From: Baylisascaris procyonis
Lineage: Eukaryota; Nematoda; Chromadorea; Rhabditida; Ascarididae
Direction: 5' to 3'
DNA length: 64,000 nucleotides
NCBI GenBank assembly: GCA_037389465.1
Contig: JAZARR010000202.1
Coordinates: forward strand, 1 to 64,000
Shown here piece after piece: positions 1 through 9,700 of the stretch. The number at the start of each line of letters is the position of its first letter. Position 1 is the stretch's first letter. The position numbers and the translations under genes are program-made. Below the pieces are notes generated by a model. It was given only the letters and a program-made list of their open reading frames with translations, did not search any database and was not told the origin of the DNA.

Positions 1-642
1 TGGTTGCATTGAATCAAGGGGATTTGAAACGATGAGCGAAAATCTAATAAACTATTGAAAAAATCTGAAGATTTTCGGCGAATAATTTAAACAGATCAGA
101 AATATGCGAATTAAAATACTAAAATATTTTGGGAGCTGGAAAGATTGGTCCTCAACTTGGAAGGGTAGAAAGCTATTCCGAAGAAGGATGTTTCAAAAAT
201 AGCCGGAAAAACCAGGATGTTCTGGATTTTATTTAAAGCATGCTTTGAGTGTGGTTAATGGAGTTTAAAGTTTATACCGAACAGATGGTATTTGGTATTG
301 CTGTGCATTACAAATATAATTGTGAGGACAGAGGGAAAGTTTTTGTTGCACTGATCGGTTTATAAATCAGTATGTAAGCACTAATAGATATAGTATTGTG
401 GGTATCGGCTTAGTATGGTGTAATTCAGACGAATTGCGCTTTGCGATCCTTATTCTTTTAGCGTTAATGATTGGGTCTGTTGATCATCAGTTTAATAATA
501 ACCCACAAATGATCATTGCTGCCTATCCCTACCCATGGTTCCCCAAAACAAACCCGTGAACGTGGGTAAGATAGTTGATCAACGCTATGAAGGTATTATA
601 ATGAAGAGAGCAATTTACGTTATTTTTTAAAATATTTTTTAG
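1..642 (+). other. intron before the last beta-COP exon (partial)
   Basis: This stretch ends in TTTTTTAG, the 3' splice site of the beta-COP exon at 643. The conserved beta-COP residues just before that exon (the ...STNMKCLTPEKALSG region in human) are not encoded here, so the intron seems to extend off the left edge. A roughly 78-codon open stretch at about 327-563 (+) shows no similarity to beta-COP and I treat it as chance. Confidence 0.55.
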
Positions 643-839
643 AAGGTGAATGTGGATTTTTGGCAGCGAATTTTTGTGCACATTCGATATTTGGTGAGGA
701 TGCATTAGCAAATGTGTCGATTGAGAAAACAAATCCACTCGATCCAAACAGTTCAATTATTGGACATATTCGAATAAGGGCAAAGAGTCAAGGAATGGCC
801 CTTTCATTGGGCGATAAGGTTACTTTTTTTTATCGTTAA
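643..839 (+). CDS. copb-1: coatomer subunit beta (beta-COP), last coding exon
   Basis: Beta-COP is a core subunit of the COPI coat, which buds vesicles from Golgi membranes for retrograde and intra-Golgi traffic. The exon follows a TTTTTTAG acceptor and enters in phase 1, needing one base from the previous exon. It encodes 64 residues, including [15 protein letters not shown] and [19 protein letters not shown], which are nearly invariant at the C terminus of animal beta-[16 protein letters not shown] precedes them, matching GYCGFMAANLYAR in human. The open frame ends GDKVTFFYR then TAA at 837-839, whereas human ends GDKINLSQKKTSI. Either this is a divergent terminus, or the exon really ends at GDK (818) with a GTTACT donor and a tiny last exon that I could not find. 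The rest of the gene lies left of the window. Confidence 0.9.
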
Positions 840-1740
840 TACTTTTGACTTAGTTGCTTGCTTTGAGGTAATTGAAGCATTACTTGATAAGCTATGGCAT
901 ATACGATTAATTCAGTTGTCCAGACGAAGTTTATTTCGCACCATTATTTTTTTTTTTTTTGAGTTATGATGGGTTTATAGTGGTTAAATTCTTTGCTACA
1001 GCATACGATGTGGTGGTACTTTAGTAGGGAAGTAGTGATTCTTGTTGGATTGGTGGCTTAGGTAGGATCGTACTTATTCTTTACTTCTAACCCAACTTAC
1101 TGGTAAGGGTTCAAAGTGCCACTTCTGAGGTATGTGGTTCAAAATGTCGGTGTTGTGTTTAATATCGGCTTAACGGTGACATCAGTCGTACAGAAACAAG
1201 GCTTCACTCTCTGTATCACTTGAAGTTTTTAATTGCTTGACCGGAAGACGGCTGCTTTTCGACGTGATTAAAAAGGAAGAAAAGGGCAAAGAAGTATCGT
1301 TAATGAAGACTGATAGGTGAAACGACGCCCCTTGGTCAATATTTCTAGGGTCCCGGTGTGCTGTTGCACATTTTAATTAGCGATATAGCTGGACCTTTCG
1401 CTGTAAGAGTCGTTCATTGTGAGTTTTGAATGGTTGCCAGAACGGGTCTTGTGTGGAAAATTGTCGTTCGTCACTGATATTTAGATGGTATATATTAAAT
1501 CGGTAATTTATTTCATAAACTAAGAAAAATTCTTTAATAAATAATGCGAAAAATTTTTGTTTTTCATGTGACGGGGAAGAAGAATTGTTTGATATTTTAC
1601 AAAGTTTTACAAAAAGTCGGTTAATGGGGAAAGCAGTTGGTCATATGTGAATTATTAAGTGAATTAAATAATATTTTATGTTATTAATTCAGGTATAAAA
1701 TATAATTGTTTTGATTTGTATTTGTTTTTTGTTTTTTTAG
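840..1740. other. downstream of beta-COP; no gene recognised
   Basis: G/T-rich on the + strand, probably 3' untranslated and intergenic sequence. The first AATAAA on the + strand is at 1536-1541 and could be the beta-COP poly(A) signal, giving a 3' UTR of about 0.7 kb. Several short + strand open stretches lie at about 970-1450, but I could not chain them in phase to each other or to the reading frame at 1741. A poly(T) run sits at about 947-960. Confidence 0.4.
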
Positions 1741-2036
1741 ATAAATGCGGCACAAAAAGAGAAGAGGATCACGATGGCAAGGGAAAAAGCGTGATTGCGT
1801 TATTAATTTTATGGACTTCGAATTTTGTACCTCTGTTGATTTCGTGTTTTTTAATTGCTATTAGTATCGGACTGTGTTATTTAAACGGTACTTTTCGATT
1901 CTCGTCGTACCCGCTTCTCTGTTCGGCTATTGCCCCGTTGTCCACGATTTGGGGCGGGGGTATGACCCAAAAGATAAGGGATTGGGTGGAGGAGGAGATT
2001 TGCGTTGAAGCCAAAGATAATAGGAGTAGGTGATAT
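1741..2036 (+). CDS. unidentified exon-like reading frame, two predicted membrane segments
   Basis: Not recognised. A strong acceptor (long T run then TTTAG) is followed by about 98 open codons ending in TGA at 2034-2036. The sequence starts DKCGTKREEDHDGKGK. A hydrophobic segment follows, starting SVIALLILW and ending AISIGLC; then a short loop (YLNGTFRFSS) and a second hydrophobic segment (PLLCSAIAPLSTIW). The tail MTQKIRDWVEEEI is amphipathic and charged. The layout resembles the last two helices and cytoplasmic tail of a multispanning membrane protein, but there is no family motif. The frame has no ATG before it, so it would need an upstream exon ending in phase 1. It could be the last exon of a small gene between beta-COP and calsyntenin, a pseudogene, or chance in G/T-rich DNA. 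Confidence 0.35.
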
Positions 2037-5000
2037 ATGCTAATTGTTTGCCGGGGATTTATATTGTAGTTCCTGACTATATAAGGGAGGGGGTATAGCC
2101 TGGTTTACGGTAGTGTTAAAGGATGCATTCCTTATGGAATCTATTGCCGTGTCTTCATTTAACGGCTGAAATTGCTAAAATCTGCGCGCACATACTTCCT
2201 GCGTTGTTCTAATTATAATGGTCATTTGCGCACGTATTGTTTGTGTTCTTCAATTTGGCGTAATTTTTCCATTTCTTTTGTTGCATTTCTTGAAAGGAAA
2301 CATAGAAATTTGACTATTGAAAGAAAAACAAAGAAATATTTTTTCTCGAATTTATATCGCCGATATTCGAATTGGTTGAGGTTGTCGATATCATCAGCTG
2401 CTTGTTGAACTGATGAGATATTGAAATATTTCTCTATCTCACTTTCCAATATGGTTTAATATTTATATGTTTGATATAATATTAGTTGTTTTTGAAAATA
2501 TATTGATATTTATACATTAATTATAATGCAATGTGTCGATTTAAAAGTTACAATTTCGATCATTTAATTCCACAGCAATATTACGATTTGATAATTTATT
2601 AGTGCAAAAAAATTTGGGGTCAGTTTTTTCGGGTTTTTTTGTAGTAATTTAGGTTTAAACCATATTTGAAAATGGCGGATGAATTTACTCTTGTTAAAAT
2701 CATCTAATCGTTTATGTTTCAAGGGAGGGAGAGGATGGGGACTCAGTTTGGAGCTTCATCTTTAGATTGCTAGATGTACCAGGTAGCCGCAACGGTTACT
2801 TCTTGGAGCAGTTAATTTGTACGTTAGAAATGTGGTAATTAGTGATGCTAGACAAATTCGATGGGTTTTTAGTGGTGGCATGAAAAGCAAGAGTCATATT
2901 AAGACCACCAAAGTTGCATTTAAAGGCATTGATGGAAGTGAAAGGATGGATACGAAGCTTATTACTAGGCAGTTTAACTTCTAACACCTCTGCTATCAAT
3001 AATGCCGATTTTATAGAAAAAAAATTTCCATCAGAAATCTCGAATTTTTATAATTATGAGGTTTTTATTTCAAATAATATGCGATAATTTAATAAACGAA
3101 TTGAATTCAATTACAACGTGAAGCAAGAGGACATAAATTACAATGTGGAATATCTTATAATGCGTTCAATAAGGCTATTTAATAGGTACCCACTGAACTT
3201 CATTATTGTCAAGAAAAACTTTACCGGTTGATGATAAATATGTTTTAGTGTTATTTTACTAAACGAGATTATCCTAAACGGTTATCGTATTTCTTCACAT
3301 AACAGAATTAATTCAATCCGCGTCCGTTATAAAAATTTTCATCCACCTTTCGATCAATTAAGAATAAAATAAAAGATGTGAATATTATCGTCGATGCGCA
3401 GGAAATACTAAATATTTTGTATTAAAGAATCGACTTTATTGCGGTCTTAGAATACTATACGAAACGATTACGTTTCGAATATTTTTGAGTTTCGAATGCA
3501 ATATTGTTAGCAGCGTTTTATTTAGGACATCCGATATCCACTAGTGGGTGAATTCTAATTGATCGATTGATCAAAATCAGCGATCAAAACGTGATCGGAT
3601 GTTCTCATATCCTTCGTTCACGGCAATCCCGCCGAAATCTAGACAGAAGTTATGACCTTCTTTTTTGGTCATGTTTTCTGTGAGTACTACACCATATTAA
3701 TTCAGAATTCCTCTCCATCGATATGGAGTACTTGGCTATAGAATGTTTAAATGTCACCTATGTCACAATATTGAGATACCGAAACGCTTCCATACTTATT
3801 TGCTGTCTGTAAGAATTCTGATTGATTATCCGATGAGCATAACATTTAGAAACGTTTACTTTTTATATAGGTATGACGTCATCATTCTCTTATATAGGTA
3901 TGACGTCATCATTTTCAATATCTTCACACCGGACATTAGATGACAGTCAATGTTATAGTGAACTATTTTCGCTTATTTGTTGTAAATAGTTGCTCCACTA
4001 AGATAAAATTTAAAAAAAAAATGTGCAAAAAGCAAAGTAAAGCTAGCACAATCGATGACGATCGTCTTCGCATGGGAAATTTTCACATCCTTTTCGTTCA
4101 TCAATTCTCCGTTCGTAGATGCCTCGATGAAAATAGAACAACTTCGTTTCCGACCGTCAATTAACATTTAGATCGAGATCTGCGACTATATCAATCTATC
4201 GATTCAGTTCTATTCGATGAAATTTTGCGGATGGCATATAGGATAGTGGTATCGATCATGTTTTACCGTATATTACGATAAATGATATAAATGTGCTACA
4301 GTAATCGTTTCGATGACACACTTTTAGAGGGATACGATATAGCGCGGAGTTAAGCATCACATTGTTGTCAATCAACAAAGATCATGTTTCCTGTGTTTCG
4401 TAAAAAAAAATTAGAAAATTTAAAAAGCAATGAGATTATTATCATCACCCGACTGTCTCTATCATCAATCAACTTATCATTGAAAATTTCGTTTATTTTC
4501 ATTGAATGCGGGTGGTCTCACTTAAATTATTTGTACATATTGTTTGTAATGTCGAAGATTTTGGAAAGGTGAATTTTACACACAAATTAAAGAGCAAAAA
4601 AAAAAAAAAACTAGACGTCACGATTTCTTAAAAAAAAAAAGAAAGAAAGAAATTAGAACAATTATTATAAGTATAGAATTTAATAAAATGAAAGAAAAAA
4701 AAAAAAAAGGAAACATCATTCGAGATTTTCAAAAATAGACAGAGGACAACAAATTATAATCATTTAATTGAGAAACAGTTAATAACTATGTGATGATGAT
4801 AAATGAATTTCATACAAATTTTCTATACAAAAAGAAAAAAATCCACATCGATGCTTATTGGCAATATTTGAAAATTTGATATATATATATTTAAAATTAG
4901 AACTCTCTATCTAAATATTTCTTGAAATTAGAATTTCCTATTTAAATATTTTTTTAAATTATAATTTTTTATTTCAACAATAAACGAAAAAAAAAACAAT

Positions 5001-6336
5001 CAAGAATAAAATTCTTTTTTTTTTTTGAGAATCGAATGGAATTTTTCATACTTTATGCAGATAACGCATCGATGCGTTTTTTAGTTGTTTTTTTTTTAAA
5101 GATTAGACAAGTTTTTTTAAGATTTTTAAAGTTTTCAAAATAATCGAATAAACAATTCGGGATAAATCATAAGAGATGAAACGAATTTACATATTATTTT
5201 ATTAAAGAAAGAAAAGATTTATACGAAATATACGAATAAGTGTAACATAAATAAACGATAAAGAAAATCTAATTTCATTTCAGAAAAAAAAAAAAACGAA
5301 TATAATAGTTTAATGGCGTATATATTTAATAAAGAAATTACTATTGCAAAGGTAATGGCACACATATTATATAATTAAAATTTATTTTTTATTTTTTTTT
5401 CTTCTCTATGAAAAATTTGTCGATCGTTTATAAAATTCAACGAAAAAAAAAAACCCGACTTTTGTTGGAATGTTTTCGATGCGGAAATTTGTGTATTTGT
5501 TCGCAAATCTATGGAAATCATCGTTTCAAATAGGAGTTTCTTGCATAATGTAGATTAGATTTTCAAATATCTATAGGCAATATTATTTTTAATTACGGAT
5601 TATTAAATCCAAGATCTTGTTTCTGGATTAGTAGACCTATTGAATGAGAAAGGAAATGATATATGACGATGGGATTGACATGAGTATTATGAAAATAAAA
5701 ATAAAAAAAATAAAAAACACATAGACGAAACACGAAAACATATGTAGATCATCGCTAAAGTGATAGCGTAACAATGTACACAAATAATAGAGATGAAAAT
5801 ATAACTCAATTTAGAAATGCAGACATGATAAGAATTTTATGATGCAGCCGTGTGATAAAAAATTTGTTTTATTTAAAACGATCAATCAAAAAAAAAAAAA
5901 ATTCCGATAAAAATACGCAATAATTGTATGATTTTCTATTATTTTATTATTCCCATTTGTAAAAAATTTTTATTAAAATTATTAAAAAATAGCAGATCTT
6001 AAACTTTGTAGGTCAAGCTCAAACGATTGAGTATCTGACCTTTCCATAAACTACTATATCGTACTCAATAGGTTGTAAAATATAAATGTTCATTATAGTA
6101 GAAATATACACGCTGCATCATTATGTTTTATGCTTATAACTATGCTCGAGTATTCATCGTATAATTATAATGATATATGTTGGCGTATTTTGTCTTTAAA
6201 AAAAAACTAGAGATGCGAGCTGCACATTTTCTTTAAAAAAAGCATCTTTTCAAAAATAAGTTTAAAAAAAATTTATGAACGGTTTCTGTATGCGTCGAAT
6301 CGTCGCAACCGTCAAGAATGAATGAACACAATGGAT
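2037..6336. other. intergenic region between convergent genes
   Basis: No recognisable gene. The + strand changes from G/T-rich (to about 2.9 kb) to A-rich (from about 4 kb), as expected where two convergent transcription units meet. The 3' UTR of calsyntenin should lie just below 6336; a minus-strand AATAAA at 5868-5873 is one possible poly(A) signal among several. A tandem CRE-type repeat sits at 3864-3913. A minus-strand open stretch at 2796-2999 and one at 2222-2449 have no start context or splice sites that I trust. Runs of A/T of 8-13 bases are common. Confidence 0.5.
3864..3913. repeat. 27-bp tandem repeat carrying two TGACGTCA sites
   Basis: Two adjacent copies of a unit beginning TATATAGGTATGACGTCATC; the second copy is cut at 23 bp. 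Each copy contains the perfect 8-bp palindrome TGACGTCA (3874-3881 and 3901-3908), the consensus binding site of CREB/ATF bZIP factors. It lies about 2.4 kb past the calsyntenin stop codon. Function is inferred only from the site sequence. Confidence 0.8.
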
Positions 6337-6410
6337 TTAGACACGATAGGTGCGCGAAACATTTGCGAGTGTCGTATCATCCCACTCGAGTCCCGTACTA
6401 TTTTGTCGAC
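6337..6410 (-). CDS. casy-1 (CLSTN): calsyntenin exon 19: second WDD motif and C terminus
   Basis: Residues 926-949 and the TAA stop (6339-6337). GRQNSTGLEWDDTTL matches ARQAQLEWDDSTLPY at the human C terminus; the window's protein then adds ANVSRTYRV. Acceptor GATTATAG, in phase with exon 18. The exon is only 74 bp and 1.66 kb away from exon 18, so it is easy to miss in automatic annotation. Confidence 0.92.
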
Positions 6411-6667
6411 CTATAATCTATCGCATATTATTATTGCGCTTTTTTTTGAAGAGATCTAATTTTATTACTTTTTACTTAATGAGTGTTTTTGATGACCAGT
6501 GAAAACTTGTCCGCAGACGGGGACGAACCCGCGACCTCTCGCTTGAGGTCGCGGGTTCGTCCCCGTCTGCGGACAAGTTTTCACTGGTCATCAAAAACAC
6601 TCATTATCATCATTCTCAGTCTGAGCCGGACTTCAGTTGGCTCAAAACTCAAAAACATCCAACTTTT

Positions 6668-6741
<74 letters not shown>

Positions 6742-9700
6742 CATTGATTTATCGTTTTGCCTTTTCTACCGCACCGTCGATTGTGAAGCTCCGACCAAAA
6801 TTGTTGACTCCGCTCAGCCGAGCCAACCCGCTCAGTACCCTCATCGGGATAAGGTCGGCGGAACAAGTCCCGACTGTCATAGGAGGGGAACGACGGTGAA
6901 ACGGCTCGTCAGCCTTCCACAGGCAGGAAACCTAATCCCTAACCTTCATGTGACCGACCTGCAAGAAGGAGTGGCCGACCTAAAGACCACAAGAGCCAAG
7001 TGGACCAGAAAGGCATTGGATCAGAGCAGGTGGAAACGTTATGAAGAGATATTTATTCGTAATGAATACTCCGTTTACTGAAATAAATGAATAAATAAAT
7101 AAATATTTCAATTATTTAATGGGATCAAATTTTTTCCTCTTATTCCCATACAGATAGTATCATTAGCCTACGGTATCTTTAAATATGAAACCTATAGTAA
7201 GAAATGATAGCTTCAAATCATTTGCAAATCATCAAATTATCGTTTGCTAGTTGAATTATACTCTAATCCTATTTTTTTTTGTTTTTTGTTTTTGGAAAAG
7301 GAGCTACAATTTTATAATTTATCCTTCTATTTTACGTATTAAATATAAACCTCAAAGCGTACTAACTCTTTCTATTTCTTTTTACTTTTCATCTCACTAA
7401 AAATTATTTAAGTCATACTAAATTGTGCTATTAAAATTCATAATTTACAGGTAATTTAGGGATATCAGTATAAATTGTAGGTCATCATATAGTGGTACGG
7501 TAAATATTGGTACGATATTTATCGTATCACTATACATGACAAATTACAGCCACTTTTTTGTGTATTTTTAAGTCTGTGTATAAGTTTTAGATCATCATAT
7601 AATGGTACGATAAGGTAATCGTGCATTACAAATATAAACTTCATACATAGTGAGGGCAAAAAAAGGAAGATAAAAGAGAACATTACTTTTTGTGTATTTT
7701 CAATATAACCTATTTACTTTAATTGACAAAGCATTCATTACGAACAAATGTCTCTTCATACCACTACCATTTCCGTTTAGCTAAAGATATAAGGTAGGGT
7801 GAAGGTTAGAGCTTAGGCTCATCTCATGCCTGTCGGATACTGACGATTCGATTCATCGTTGATCCACTCAAGAGGAGGTTCCAACTTGCTCCACCGCCTT
7901 TCATCCCTATGAGGCTCCTCTTTGGAGTAACTCGGTAGGACGGTGCCAAATAGTCTGATCGGAGCCCTCTCAAAACCGACCGCTCAGTAAGCAATACTAA
8001 ACGATGAATGAAGTCCACATGTTCCCTATTTGAGTGGTAAATTTTCAAAGAATATTCTCTTCACATACCGTTATTTTGAACATGGGGAAGTACATGTTCA
8101 GCTTCCTCCTCTTCATCTTCGGTTAGTTCATCTTCCTCTCGATAACTATAAATATTATTTAATTATTTATAAATTTTCTCAATGATTATCGAGAAGGATA
8201 AATATAATCGAAATAATCGATTCAAAAAATCGGAATTTTTTTTTTTGAAGAAATAATTCAATTTTTAAATTAAAAGAATCAGTTATTTGGTTATATAAAA
8301 TATTTCAACTTTTTTTAAAATGTGATAATGGTATCTTTTTTCAAAGGAATACTCTGCCGATCAAAATTTTCAAGGATGTTTTTCGTTTTTAAAGATGGAA
8401 GGGCTCAGGTAGCACTTCAGGTTCAACTAACTTTTTCATGAACTACTTCCGATCTAGTACTATACTTAACTAATTCCACGATCAACTATAAACCACACGA
8501 TATTACAATAAATTGCAAAATCGACGTAGTTTTTGTTGAAGTATGCTGTATTTTTTAATGACTGGCATTACTGAAAAAAGTTTCTGAGAGTTACTGCACT
8601 AAAATTATCTCATTTATAGAAGACAGGTGCGGGTTACTTAAGAAGCTCATATGACGTTGTAACATAAATGAGGTCATATGAAATTGTAACATAAATAAGT
8701 TCATATGACGTTGCAACATAAATGAGGCCATATGACACTGTAACATAAATAAGGTCATATGACGTTGTAACATAACAAACCTTTCACCCCCATCTGAACT
8801 GTCATCATCGTCAGAAAATTCACCGGTCTTTTCAGCTTCTTCAAGTGGATTCACTGTAATGTTCATTCCACTATCGTCCCATTCCATTGTTCCTTCCTAA
8901 AAATTAGATTTTTTAAAAATTTCAAACTTATTTTTATTCTAGAATTTTTAATGCTCATATTATTTACTTTCTAAATAAATATAAATTTTACATAGATTTA
9001 AGACCATACTTCTAGGATGGGAAGGTCTCTTGAATTTATTCAATAGATGATTCTTAGATCCACATATGGAAACTAGATCCACAAGGAAATTAGATCCATA
9101 GAAATTAGACCCACAAATGCATAGAAAATCAATAGAGAAGAGAAACCAATTTGGATTATAAAAATCCTTACTCAAGAACTAATAATATGCAACCCTAGAG
9201 ATTTCTATTCAATGATATACGTCAAATCAATTTTCACTATGAGTCGAAGCATTAAAATATCGATATTTTGCGGTGTTTTTGAATTCCAAATCACTATTCT
9301 TTATTCGTTGAAAAATTCTCATCTTTGTAACTAATTTTCTCGCTGATGGCTTGCCCTCAAAAAATTGGTATTTATTTGTCCAAAAAAAAAAAAAAACCCA
9401 ACTTACTTGACTTTTCCTAGTACGTCTTCTTCTTGGTAATGGTGTATCACGCATTTTTAGAACTCCGATAACGAGTAGAACGAGCAAAAATCCAACGCAA
9501 ATCACAACAATAACTGCAACTGCACCACCTGAAAACGATTTAATTAAATCGGTTATAACAGGTGTTGTTGCTCACTTCGGAAAGGAGTTGTGATCTTATA
9601 CCATTGATCAACGCATAAAATTAGTGACATTTACGAATGAAGTAGAGATGCGCTGTTCATAGAAATTTGAATTGCTTCCTATAAGAAGAGCAAAATAGTT

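Larger units (their letters stand above)
6411..8068 (-). other. calsyntenin intron 18, filled with SINE-like elements
   Basis: Two thirds of this 1658-bp intron is repeat: a + oriented element at about 6545-7106 headed by a perfect palindrome, and a minus-oriented relative at about 7735-8046, whose 5' end lies about 20 bp from the donor. The remaining 7107-7734 is A/T-rich with two near-copies of ATCATATA(G/A)TGGTACG (about 7482 and 7592). Confidence 0.85.

Noticed and set aside
327..563. About 78 open codons on the + strand ending KTNP, with a hydrophobic segment
   Set aside because: Lies in the intron before the beta-COP exon, has no similarity to beta-COP and no usable splice pair; likely chance.
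2222..2449. 75-codon minus-strand frame (...ATKEMEKLRQIEEHKQYVRK) that looks like a coiled coil
   Set aside because: No ATG, no acceptor at its start and a stop immediately upstream; an overlapping + strand frame is equally long.
2796..2999. 67-codon minus-strand frame with natural-looking composition
   Set aside because: No recognisable family, no splice context, and it lies beyond the calsyntenin stop codon.
6483..6899. 138-codon open frame on the + strand
   Set aside because: It consists of the palindrome, the (TA)n tract read as alternating Ile-Tyr, and SINE sequence; not a protein gene.
8591..8780. Repeat-coding extension of exon 17 as part of the main protein
   Set aside because: Vertebrate homology continues cleanly into exon 18 in matching phase, so the repeat belongs to the intron in the main isoform; kept only as a possible retention isoform.
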